Of a DNA stretch of 15,855 nucleotides, positions 6,271 through 12,925 are shown piece by piece. Location: NCBI GenBank assembly GCA_021399405.1, contig JAAFKL010000243.1, forward strand, positions 1 to 15,855, read 5' to 3'. The position numbers and the translations under genes are program-made. The notes under the pieces are model-generated. The model had not been told where the DNA came from. It ran no database searches and saw nothing but the letters and a program-made list of their open reading frames with translations. The stretch comes from Candidatus Heimdallarchaeota archaeon (GTDB taxonomy: Archaea > Asgardarchaeota > Heimdallarchaeia > Heimdallarchaeales > Kariarchaeaceae). Position 1 is the first letter of the stretch; the number at the start of each line of letters is the position of its first letter.

Positions 6271-6633
6271 GTGATAGCTATGCAATATGAACTATTCTTT
6301 TCAGGCTTATTGGCACTAATTACGATATTAATAATTCTCCACATACTTGAAGCATTCCTAAATGTGGGATCTCAGGTTCAGCAAGATAGAAAATCTGAAC
6401 TTTATCAAGGTGGAGAAATTATTAGTGCTAGAGATCGAAGATATGCAAGTACAATATTTTTTTATGTCTTATTCTTCTTGATTCTGCACGTATTAGGATT
6501 TTTATGGGCCACAACCTACAGTCTAAATCTAACTAACGAGAAAATGTTGACCTGGACCACATTTGGGTTTGGGGCCATAACATTGTACATCATCCTTATG
6601 ATTCGTTCTACAAAGGAGATAACTATATCATGA
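6271..6633 (+). CDS. NuoA-like membrane subunit of the hydrogenase
   Basis: The product has three membrane helices (about residues 7-30, 60-82 and 95-112) with the NuoA layout: helix 1, a cytoplasmic loop with 'LYQGGEIISARDRRYASTIF', then helices 2 and 3. In complex I the loop carries YECG, then the positively charged 'aR.rf' entry to helix 2, which contains an acidic FDxE motif. Here the positions read YQGG and 'FFLILHVLGFLWA', so the loop Cys and the helix 2 acidic residues are gone. NuoA helps hold NuoH and NuoJ at the quinone-site end of complex I; here it likely shapes the junction of the hydrogenase module and the membrane arm. GTG at 6271 and ATG at 6280 are both possible starts (120 or 117 aa), and neither has a strong Shine-Dalgarno site; ATG seems likelier. 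It is the first gene of the operon and overlaps the next by 4 nt (ATGA). Confidence 0.75.
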   Translation: MIAMQYELFFSGLLALITILIILHILEAFLNVGSQVQQDRKSELYQGGEIISARDRRYASTIFFYVLFFLILHVLGFLWATTYSLNLTNEKMLTWTTFGFGAITLYIILMIRSTKEITIS

Positions 6634-7088
6634 CACTAGCAGAATTAAGTACTAAAGTACTTGTTAACGCACTCATAAGATCACCCTGGATCAGCCACAT
6701 GAACGCAGGCAGTTGCAATGGATGTGATATTGAGATAGTCGCAGCCCTTTCTCCTCGATATGATATCGAGCGATTTGGGATCACACTACAAGGGTCACCT
6801 AGACACGCAGATGTGCTAGTGTGTACAGGATCAGTGAATCGATTCATGGCTCCAAGGTTGAAAGAAATATACAACCAAATGTCAAGCCCTAAGCTTGTTA
6901 TTGCAGTTGGAGCATGTGGTATCGATGGAGGAGTTTATCAAGACTGCTACAATGTGTTAGGAAGCATTGATCAGGTCCTACCAGTGGACCTCTATATACC
7001 GGGGTGCCCCCCAAGACCAGAAGCGATTGTATTTGGGGTATATATATTACTCAAGAAACTTGAGGAATCAGTGAACGGAGGGGAATAA
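6630..7088 (+). CDS. [NiFe] hydrogenase small subunit, group 4 (NuoB-like)
   Basis: This electron-transfer subunit carries the [4Fe-4S] cluster nearest the NiFe site. Four cysteines fit the proximal cluster: C29 and C32 in GSCNGCDIE, C96 in GACGIDGG and C126 in IPGCPPRPE. The CxxC spacing of the first pair is that of group 4 hydrogenases (Ech, Mbh, Hyc); complex I NuoB has two adjacent cysteines instead, so this marks a hydrogenase. The 152-residue length is normal for the compact group 4 small subunit, with no medial or distal clusters. It sits on the cytoplasmic face, bound to the large subunit, the NuoI-like protein and the NuoH-like anchor. The start ATG overlaps the previous stop (ATGA), which suggests coupled translation. 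Confidence 0.93.
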   Translation: MTLAELSTKVLVNALIRSPWISHMNAGSCNGCDIEIVAALSPRYDIERFGITLQGSPRHADVLVCTGSVNRFMAPRLKEIYNQMSSPKLVIAVGACGIDGGVYQDCYNVLGSIDQVLPVDLYIPGCPPRPEAIVFGVYILLKKLEESVNGGE

Positions 7089-7090
7089 GT

Positions 7091-8797
7091 ATGCAAATCA
7101 CAGATATTGAAATAAATAATATTGCCGATATAATATCAGTTACAGAGTTATCTGATAAGAGTAAAGTCTACACAGTGGAAAAAGATGATCTAAATCAAAC
7201 CCTAGCCAAGTTTTACTCAAGTGGATATACACATCTTAGTACTATTATAGGTCATCAAAGCAATGGTACGTATGTATTAGATTATCCAATAAGCACATCA
7301 GATCCGAATTTTCCGAATTTAAATACTGCATTTGTAAGAACTGTAATCCCAACGGACAACACATTAATTGTAAATACAGTTACTAATATTTTCCCAGGAG
7401 CTGACGTTTATGAAAAAGAAATTCACGATATGTTAGGAATATCATTTGATGGTATCGAGAATGGAAGACTTCTCCTCCCAGATGATTATCCCGAAAATGT
7501 CTACCCACTAAGGAAAGATGTTACAGTTGATGAATTGAAAAAACTACTTGATGAATTAGGAGTAGGACGCAATTCTATCACACCAATAATTGAAAAGAAA
7601 GATTATGTCATCTCGATTGGGCCCCAGCACCCCACTCATAAAGAACCAATTAGATTTCAATTCTTTGTAAAGGGTGAAAATATCGAAAGTGTTGATCTAA
7701 GGTTAGGCTTCAACCATAGAGGCATAGAGAAAGCATTAGAGCAAAACACTTGGACTCAAAACTTGTATCTTATTGAGAGAATTTGTGGTATCTGTTCTGC
7801 AGCCCACCAATTAGCCTATGTGCTTACTGCGGAAAAAATAGCAGGAATGATGGATGAAATCCCAGATCGAGCTAATTGGTTACGTGTATTAATCTCAGAA
7901 TTGGAAAGGATTCACAGTCATATCCTCTGGTATGGAGTACTTGCCCATGATGGTGGATACGACATGATGTTCCATGTTACTTGGAGAGATAGAGAATTAG
8001 TAATGGATATACTGGAGAGAATTACAGGAAATCGTGTTAATTATAGCATAGAAGCAATTGGAGGACTTAGAAAGGATATAGACCCGGATACACTGCAATA
8101 CACCCTAACCCAGTTGAAAGAATTAAGGAAAAAAATAAATGAACATATTGATATTCTCGAAAAAGAGAAATCCTTTGTCAAACGAATTCAAGAAGTTGGA
8201 GTACTTAGCTATCAAGATGCAGTTAAAATGAATGCAGTTGGTCCTACAGCAAGAGGATCCGGAGTTGCGTATGACCTGCGAAAAACTATTCCTTATTCAG
8301 CTTACAAAGAAATTCCATTCAAAGTCTATCATCAAAAAGAGGGGGATGTTTATGCGAGTCTTATAGTGAGGTTGGATGAAACTATTGAATCGGTCGATAT
8401 GTGCATTTATATCTTGGAAAACCTACCTAGCGGTGAGATTGCAATTCCATTTAGAGGGAGGATCCCTGAAGGTATTGCGCATACTAGAGTTGAAGCACCA
8501 AGAGGTGAGGATATCCACTATATAAGAAGTACAGGAGGGAAAAACCCCGATCGTCACAAAGTACGTGCTCCAACATTAGCCAATATAACATCTCTTCTTC
8601 ATCGGTTCAAGGGAATGCAAATTGCAGATATTCCTTTGATAATTAGACTAATAGACCCCTGTATAGGGTGTATGGAAAGAGTGACCTTTGTGGACCTTAA
8701 CACTGGCAAAGTAAAAGAAATTCAGGGAGACGAGCTTATTGCGAGATCGAACAAAGCTCAAAGAACCAATAATGGAGTAAGGATTTTCGAGGTGTAA
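7091..8797 (+). CDS. [NiFe] hydrogenase large subunit, fused NuoC-NuoD type
   Basis: This catalytic subunit (reversible H2/proton chemistry) is translated as one 568-residue chain. Residues 1 to about 165 are NuoC-like, ending with 'YEKEIHDMLGISF' and 'YPENVYPLRKDV'. Residues about 172-568 are the NuoD/hydrogenase catalytic domain with IGPQHPTHKEP (176-186) and FNHRGIEK. The two NiFe-binding pairs are intact: ERICGICSAAH gives C232 and C235, and DPCIGCMER gives C524 and C527. After R530 a 38-residue tail follows; by analogy with HycE it would be cut off by the protease encoded later in the operon. The fused CD arrangement is like HycE/HyfG, not like Mbh or Ech. Position 526-528 reads GCM where group 4 proteins usually have SCT. 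A strong GGAGGGG lies 6 nt before the ATG. Confidence 0.95.
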   Translation: MQITDIEINNIADIISVTELSDKSKVYTVEKDDLNQTLAKFYSSGYTHLSTIIGHQSNGTYVLDYPISTSDPNFPNLNTAFVRTVIPTDNTLIVNTVTNIFPGADVYEKEIHDMLGISFDGIENGRLLLPDDYPENVYPLRKDVTVDELKKLLDELGVGRNSITPIIEKKDYVISIGPQHPTHKEPIRFQFFVKGENIESVDLRLGFNHRGIEKALEQNTWTQNLYLIERICGICSAAHQLAYVLTAEKIAGMMDEIPDRANWLRVLISELERIHSHILWYGVLAHDGGYDMMFHVTWRDRELVMDILERITGNRVNYSIEAIGGLRKDIDPDTLQYTLTQLKELRKKINEHIDILEKEKSFVKRIQEVGVLSYQDAVKMNAVGPTARGSGVAYDLRKTIPYSAYKEIPFKVYHQKEGDVYASLIVRLDETIESVDMCIYILENLPSGEIAIPFRGRIPEGIAHTRVEAPRGEDIHYIRSTGGKNPDRHKVRAPTLANITSLLHRFKGMQIADIPLIIRLIDPCIGCMERVTFVDLNTGKVKEIQGDELIARSNKAQRTNNGVRIFEV

Positions 8798-8800
8798 AAT

Positions 8801-9802
8801 ATGTTTATCACATCATTTGCAGAGTTTTTCTTGTTTCCAGGAATTATTTTTGTTATATACGCAGCTTTGACTTCAGTTTGGTTATTGAGAAAGATTACAG
8901 CACGAATGGAGAACCGAATCGGCCCCCCATTTAATCAACCTCTGTTTGATTTTGCAAAAATAATGGCAAAAGAGAGAGTATACGCGCATCAATCATCACA
9001 ACGTTTTGTTCATTACTTACCACGTTTTCAACTGATTCTCGCATTACTCATGTCATTTTTCATCCCAATATACAAGGATGAGGGTTTAATCAGTTTTGAG
9101 GGAGATGTTTATCTGTTCTTGTTTTTACTGGCTTTACATGGCTCCTCTGTATATTTCATGGGTTGGGCTAGTCGAAATCCATACGCCCTAAGTGGGTCGG
9201 GAAGAGCTTTATTGACTGAGATTTCATTTGAATTGCCAATTGCGATTTCAGTGGCAGGAATTGCGATTCTAAGTAAATCAATGAAGATTTCCTCGATGGA
9301 TATGGCCAGTATTTTAGGTGATAAATCATCTGAAATTGGAATAATATTCTATGTCTTAATTTGGATCAGTATGATCTCAACCTTTTTGATTTGTACATTG
9401 GGGGCATTAGAATTGAACCCGTTCTCTGCAGCACATGCTGAGACAGAAATTGTTGCAGGATGGAAAACGGAATTAACGGGCAGTGACCTTGGATTGACGG
9501 TTTTAGCGGATGCAATAAATGCATTTAATTTAGCTGCGTTATCTGCTACACTATTTTTTGGAGGCCCCAATGAAATTATTGATTTTGGAGAATCAACCCT
9601 AGAAATATTGTTATCTAACGGGATTTCATTTATCCTGTTCATGATTGAGGTAATAATTATTTTGTTTTTGATTGCTTATCTGAAAACGGTCCTATCAAGG
9701 CTTAGAGTAGACCAATCCACTGAATTTTTGTGGAAATATATACTTCCAATAAGTATAATTAACTTGTTTGCAATCATTGTTGCAATACATTTGGAGATTT
9801 AA
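8801..9802 (+). CDS. NuoH-like membrane anchor subunit
   Basis: The product is a 333-residue protein with about eight membrane helices. It carries the family's cytoplasmic-loop signatures 'RMENRIGPPFNQPLFDFAKI' and 'LNPFSAAHAETEIVAGWKTE'. NuoH/MbhM/EchB-type proteins anchor the hydrogenase module to the membrane and pass the energy of the redox reaction to the ion-translocating arm; the Glu residues in the loops (AETEIVAGWKTEL) and in 'LLTEISFELPI' are those conserved along the coupling path. The length matches the family. GAGGTG lies 6 nt before the ATG, and the gap to the large subunit is 3 nt. In complex I this subunit forms part of the quinone cavity; here, with a NiFe site, a quinone is not expected, although the sequence alone does not rule it out. 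Confidence 0.93.
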   Translation: MFITSFAEFFLFPGIIFVIYAALTSVWLLRKITARMENRIGPPFNQPLFDFAKIMAKERVYAHQSSQRFVHYLPRFQLILALLMSFFIPIYKDEGLISFEGDVYLFLFLLALHGSSVYFMGWASRNPYALSGSGRALLTEISFELPIAISVAGIAILSKSMKISSMDMASILGDKSSEIGIIFYVLIWISMISTFLICTLGALELNPFSAAHAETEIVAGWKTELTGSDLGLTVLADAINAFNLAALSATLFFGGPNEIIDFGESTLEILLSNGISFILFMIEVIIILFLIAYLKTVLSRLRVDQSTEFLWKYILPISIINLFAIIVAIHLEI

Positions 9803-9803
9803 A

Positions 9804-10196
9804 ATGTCAGTACTCAAAGAATATCTATCAGCTTCCAAGGAAGCATTTTCTAATTTGTTTAGAAAACCGAACACAATACTATTTCCAAATGAACATGTGC
9901 CCATAAGTAGCACATTTCGAGGGAAGCCAGTATTGGTACCCGAGAATTGTACTGTTTGTTTGAAATGTGAACGAGTGTGTCCAACAGGTGCAATTACAAT
10001 TGATAAACTATCAGCAACCGATTTTAACTTCAGCGTTGATATAGGACGTTGTTGTTATTGTCAAGAATGTGAAGACGCTTGTAATTTCGATGCAATTACA
10101 TTAACAGACCAGTGGATGACTGCAGCAATGGAGAAATCTGAATTGATAACTGTTGATGTAGTACATAAAAAGAAAAAGGTGAAAAAAGAGGGATAA
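9804..10196 (+). CDS. NuoI-like 2[4Fe-4S] ferredoxin subunit
   Basis: The product is a 130-residue soluble protein with two cubane cluster motifs: CTVCLKCERVCP (C49, C52, C55, C59) and CCYCQECEDACN (C83, C86, C89, C93). The second lacks the usual Pro after its last Cys. The N-terminal amphipathic helix ('LKEYLSASKEAFSNLF') fits docking onto NuoH. It would relay electrons between an external donor such as ferredoxin and the proximal cluster. The chosen start is ATG 9804, one base after the previous stop with GGAG 8 nt upstream; an upstream ATG at 9768 in the same frame lies inside the NuoH gene and is disfavoured. The C-terminus is Lys-rich (KKKKVKKEG), perhaps contacting lipid head groups or an acidic partner such as ferredoxin. 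Confidence 0.93.
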   Translation: MSVLKEYLSASKEAFSNLFRKPNTILFPNEHVPISSTFRGKPVLVPENCTVCLKCERVCPTGAITIDKLSATDFNFSVDIGRCCYCQECEDACNFDAITLTDQWMTAAMEKSELITVDVVHKKKKVKKEG

Positions 10197-10198
10197 AT

Positions 10199-10465
10199 TT
10201 GTCTACAATTATTTTTATTTTAAGTATAATTACAATCATCTTTGCCTTCTATGCGTTAGAGGCGGAAGATAGGCTTCATTCAATTGTTTCAATTGGTTTA
10301 GCCACAATTTCGACAGGTGCTATTTTCCTGTTCCTTGGAGCAATATATGTAGCAGTATTCCATTTAGTTGTGTATTCTGGCGTTATGACAGTACTTTTTG
10401 CTGCCGTTGCTCATTTCTTACCAGAAGATGAAGTTACTAGTCAGGAGGACGAAAATGAAGACTGA
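10199..10465 (+). CDS. NuoJ-like subunit, N-terminal half (MbhD-like)
   Basis: The product is an 88-residue protein with three membrane helices, matching helices 1-3 of NuoJ. The third helix shows the family pattern 'FHLVVYSGVMTVLFAAVAHF', equivalent to the VYxGAvmVLF helix next to NuoA and NuoK, whose pi-bulge takes part in coupling in complex I. The C-terminus is very acidic (EDEVTSQEDENED). The start is TTG with GAGG 7 nt upstream, 2 nt after the ferredoxin gene. The rest of NuoJ is encoded by the next gene, as in Mbh (MbhD plus MbhE) and Mrp-type complexes, so the split looks natural rather than the result of a frameshift: the next gene has its own strong Shine-Dalgarno site and ATG. Confidence 0.82.
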   Translation: MSTIIFILSIITIIFAFYALEAEDRLHSIVSIGLATISTGAIFLFLGAIYVAVFHLVVYSGVMTVLFAAVAHFLPEDEVTSQEDENED

Positions 10466-10742
10466 AATGAAAAAGCAGGTAGCGGGCCTAGGCGTTATAT
10501 TCTTGATGTTTTACATCGTTTTGCTTCAATTAATAACAACAAGCGATAATACACTTGCTAATAATCCCCGTGTTGTGAATGAAGAAATTTCGATTGATGC
10601 GCTGTTACCACTTTGGTTGCAAGTAACAGTTGGATTTCAAGAAGTGTCAATCCACCTCGCCACTTTAATTGTAGGTTTAGCGCTCTTAATAACAATATTT
10701 GGAGTGATCCACCTAACTAAGGAGGAAAATAACGATGAGTGA
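10455..10742 (+). CDS. NuoJ-like subunit, C-terminal half (MbhE/MrpB-like)
   Basis: The product is a 95-residue protein with two membrane helices (about 9-27, 'GLGVIFLMFYIVLLQLI', and 66-87, 'LATLIVGLALLITIFGVIHL') joined by a roughly 35-residue external loop. This fits helices 4 and 5 of NuoJ and the MbhE-type small subunits, but the sequence match is to shape and position more than to fixed residues. The start is the ATG at 10455 with AGGAGG 6 nt upstream. It overlaps the previous gene by 11 nt, which indicates coupled translation and near-equal amounts of the two halves. An in-frame ATG at 10398 lies inside the upstream gene and is rejected. It ends in acidic residues (KEENNDE). Confidence 0.72.
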   Translation: MKTEMKKQVAGLGVIFLMFYIVLLQLITTSDNTLANNPRVVNEEISIDALLPLWLQVTVGFQEVSIHLATLIVGLALLITIFGVIHLTKEENNDE

Positions 10743-11046
10743 ACTGAACTTGTTAATTTCATTAAGTCTAATGCTCTATATTATTGGATTTTATGGATTG
10801 ATAACAAAACCAGATGCTGTAAAAATTATTATTGCTATCGAGTTAATGTTGATTGCATCTAATCTTCTGTTTATTGCTTTTGGATATTTACGCCATGATC
10901 CATATGATCCACTCTCACAAACATATGCAATACTTTCACTATCAATTGGTGGAACTATCATAGGATTGGCGTTAGCTATTGCTTTGCTCATACAGAAACA
11001 ATTCGATACCATTGATGTGAGCAAATTGAATAAATTGAGGTGGTAA
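10735..11046 (+). CDS. NuoK-like subunit (MbhG/MrpC-like)
   Basis: The product is a 103-residue protein with three membrane helices. Glu36 in 'IIIAIELMLIASNLL' lies exactly where the coupling Glu of NuoK (E36 in E. coli) sits in helix 2. The second NuoK Glu, in helix 3 (E72), is not kept: the region reads 'LSLSIGGTIIGLALAIALL', as in MrpC and Mbh-type relatives. The subunit bridges the NuoH/NuoJ part and the antiporter-like subunits. GGAGG lies 9 nt before the ATG, and the gene overlaps its predecessor by 8 nt. The C-terminal part (KQFDTIDVSKLNKLRW) is longer than in NuoK and cytoplasmic. Confidence 0.9.
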   Translation: MSELNLLISLSLMLYIIGFYGLITKPDAVKIIIAIELMLIASNLLFIAFGYLRHDPYDPLSQTYAILSLSIGGTIIGLALAIALLIQKQFDTIDVSKLNKLRW

Positions 11047-11047
11047 A

Positions 11048-12925
11048 ATGACAGAAGAAACATTAGTTTGGTTAATATTAATCCCTCCATTTTTGGGATG
11101 CTTAGTAAGTCCTATTGTAAATAAAATAAAATCATCACTCACTCCAATTGTGAGTGTTCTGTTTCTATTAGTTTCTGGTATTAGTGCCTTGATGGCATTT
11201 ATTCAGAATCTTAGTGGTGATTGGAAAACATATCAAAATGATATAACTTGGCTCAATTTCTCTGTACTTGGAGACATTAAATTATCAGTGACTGCTGATT
11301 CTCTCAGCATTTTTATGGCTACAATTGCGAGTTTTCTCGGATTATGTATAGCCATATTTTCAATTGAATATATGAGCGAGGATAAATCAAAACTCAGGTA
11401 TTGGTTTTTCATCCAACTATTTATCGGATCGATGAATATTGTTGTTCTAGCTGGTGATTTTCTATTCTTGTTTTTCGGTTGGGAACTTGTAGGTTTGTGT
11501 TCATTCATGTTGATTGCTCATTTCTCATACAAAGATGGAAATGAAGGAAACAAGGCAACACTGTCTGGAATTAAGGCTTTTCTTTTCACAAATTTGGCAG
11601 ATTCTGGATTTTTCTTCTCCATCATCTTGATATATAAAGAATACAACACATTTGATTTTGAAGTAATACAACTGGCAAGCGGTAGTACTGAAAATAATTT
11701 AATTGCTTTCGGCTTTATAGTTGCAGCATTAGGAAAAAGTGCTCAGTTTCCATTTATTCCATGGCTAAGTAGCCCGGATAGAATAGATATTGACGCAATG
11801 CAGGGTCCTACTACAGTTTCTGCATTGATACATGCTGCTACAATGGTTAAAGCTGGAGTATACCTTGTTTCCAGAACCTACCTTGTTGTACATCTTGACG
11901 CAACAGAAGAATTTTACTGGTTTATTGTACTGATTGCTGGTGTCACTGCATTGATTACTGCATTATCTGCCCTTGCAAGTGTGGGAATAAAGAGAATTCT
12001 TGCATACTCAACTGTTTCACAGTTAGCGTATATGTTCATGTCATTAGGAGTGGCTTTCACTGCACTTGAGGAGGATGAGGAATTATCAATTCAAGCATTC
12101 AATTATGCGCAGTTTCACTTACTCTCCCATGCGATATTTAAGTCACTTTTATTTCTTTCAGCAGGTTATATTATACACACCTACCATGAAAAGAAGATTA
12201 CATCGCTCAAGGGTGTTGCACATTGGGATAATAATCCTATATTAGCCGCTGGAGTAATTTCGGGATCTCTTGCTTTGTCAGGTATACCACCATTCATGGG
12301 ATATTTCAGCAAAGAAGGAATAATATCTGTAAGCTATGAGTTAGGTTATCACCACGATTCATCGATTGGCAAAACGGCTTTCGTTTTTGCATTATTGACA
12401 GCTTTAGTTACTGCAGGTTATTGTGCCAGATTCTTATATTACTTGATTTTTGCAAAAGAAGAAAATCAGAAATCGGCTGGAAATGAAAGTAGTATACTCA
12501 TGAAGGGAATTATAGTTATACTAAGTGGATTATCCATAATTGGAGGTTTATTTGGGTTGAAGCTATTTGATTACTTTGAAGAATTTAGCACAACGGACGT
12601 TGAACCTTTGGGTTCTTTTGAGTTGCATGCGATTTTTAATACGCTATTGATAATTTCAGCGCTAGGCATCTCAATGTACATGTTAATCAGTAAACCTGAT
12701 TTAACAAATAAAATTATGACTTCTAAATTGATACGACCTATTGGTGTACTTGCTTCTGAGGGATTTTATCTTGATGATCTTTGGCAATTAATCTGGAAAG
12801 TCGTGAAGTCCATTGTCTTCAAATTACGAAATCTACATAGTGGAGATCTAAATTGGACAATCGGACTTATTGGAATTGTCACTATCTCTGTGATAGGGAC
12901 AATAATTGGAGGTGTACAATTATAG
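11048..12925 (+). CDS. NuoL-like antiporter-type subunit
   Basis: This 625-residue polytopic protein is of full NuoL length, with about 14 core helices plus a C-terminal extension that can provide the long lateral helix (about residues 545-595) and a last helix ('GLIGIVTISVIGTIIGG'). The residues forming the ion path in NuoL are present: Glu146 in FGWELVG (TM5), Lys230 in ALGKSAQFPF (TM7), the His of 'VSALIHAATMVKAG' (TM8) and Lys422 in YFSKEG (TM12). The usual WLPDAM is expanded to WLSSPDRIDIDAM. It is the likely proton or sodium pumping unit. A GAGG lies 7 nt upstream of the ATG, one base after NuoK. The gene overlaps the start of the next one. Confidence 0.93.
   Translation: MTEETLVWLILIPPFLGCLVSPIVNKIKSSLTPIVSVLFLLVSGISALMAFIQNLSGDWKTYQNDITWLNFSVLGDIKLSVTADSLSIFMATIASFLGLCIAIFSIEYMSEDKSKLRYWFFIQLFIGSMNIVVLAGDFLFLFFGWELVGLCSFMLIAHFSYKDGNEGNKATLSGIKAFLFTNLADSGFFFSIILIYKEYNTFDFEVIQLASGSTENNLIAFGFIVAALGKSAQFPFIPWLSSPDRIDIDAMQGPTTVSALIHAATMVKAGVYLVSRTYLVVHLDATEEFYWFIVLIAGVTALITALSALASVGIKRILAYSTVSQLAYMFMSLGVAFTALEEDEELSIQAFNYAQFHLLSHAIFKSLLFLSAGYIIHTYHEKKITSLKGVAHWDNNPILAAGVISGSLALSGIPPFMGYFSKEGIISVSYELGYHHDSSIGKTAFVFALLTALVTAGYCARFLYYLIFAKEENQKSAGNESSILMKGIIVILSGLSIIGGLFGLKLFDYFEEFSTTDVEPLGSFELHAIFNTLLIISALGISMYMLISKPDLTNKIMTSKLIRPIGVLASEGFYLDDLWQLIWKVVKSIVFKLRNLHSGDLNWTIGLIGIVTISVIGTIIGGVQL
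12908..12913 (+). promoter_or_regulatory. Shine-Dalgarno site that fixes the NuoM-like start
   Basis: GGAGGT inside the end of the NuoL gene is the only strong ribosome binding site near the start of the NuoM frame. The in-frame codons at suitable distance are ATT (12919-12921) and ATA (12922-12924); there is no in-frame ATG, GTG or TTG there. Its spacing, 6 or 9 nt from GGAGG, matches the other sites in this operon (6-9 nt). Confidence 0.6.

Noticed and set aside
6623..6874. Minus-strand 83-codon frame over the small subunit gene
   Set aside because: It is antisense to the cysteine motif region of the hydrogenase small subunit, with no ribosome site or domain.
9349..9642. Minus-strand 97-codon frame inside the NuoH-like gene
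   Set aside because: It is fully antisense to a strongly conserved gene and its product resembles no protein family.
9768..9803. ATG at 9768 as start of the NuoI-like gene
   Set aside because: It lies inside the NuoH gene; ATG 9804 has GGAG at 8 nt and gives a normal family N-terminus.
10398..10454. ATG at 10398 as start of the second NuoJ half
   Set aside because: It lies deep inside the preceding gene without a ribosome site; ATG 10455 has AGGAGG at 6 nt.
12853..12918. ATG at 12853 as start of the NuoM-like gene
   Set aside because: It would overlap the NuoL gene by 73 nt and add a polar, Cys- and Asn-rich stretch (MDNRTYWNCHYLCDRDNNW) that no family member has; no ribosome site precedes it.
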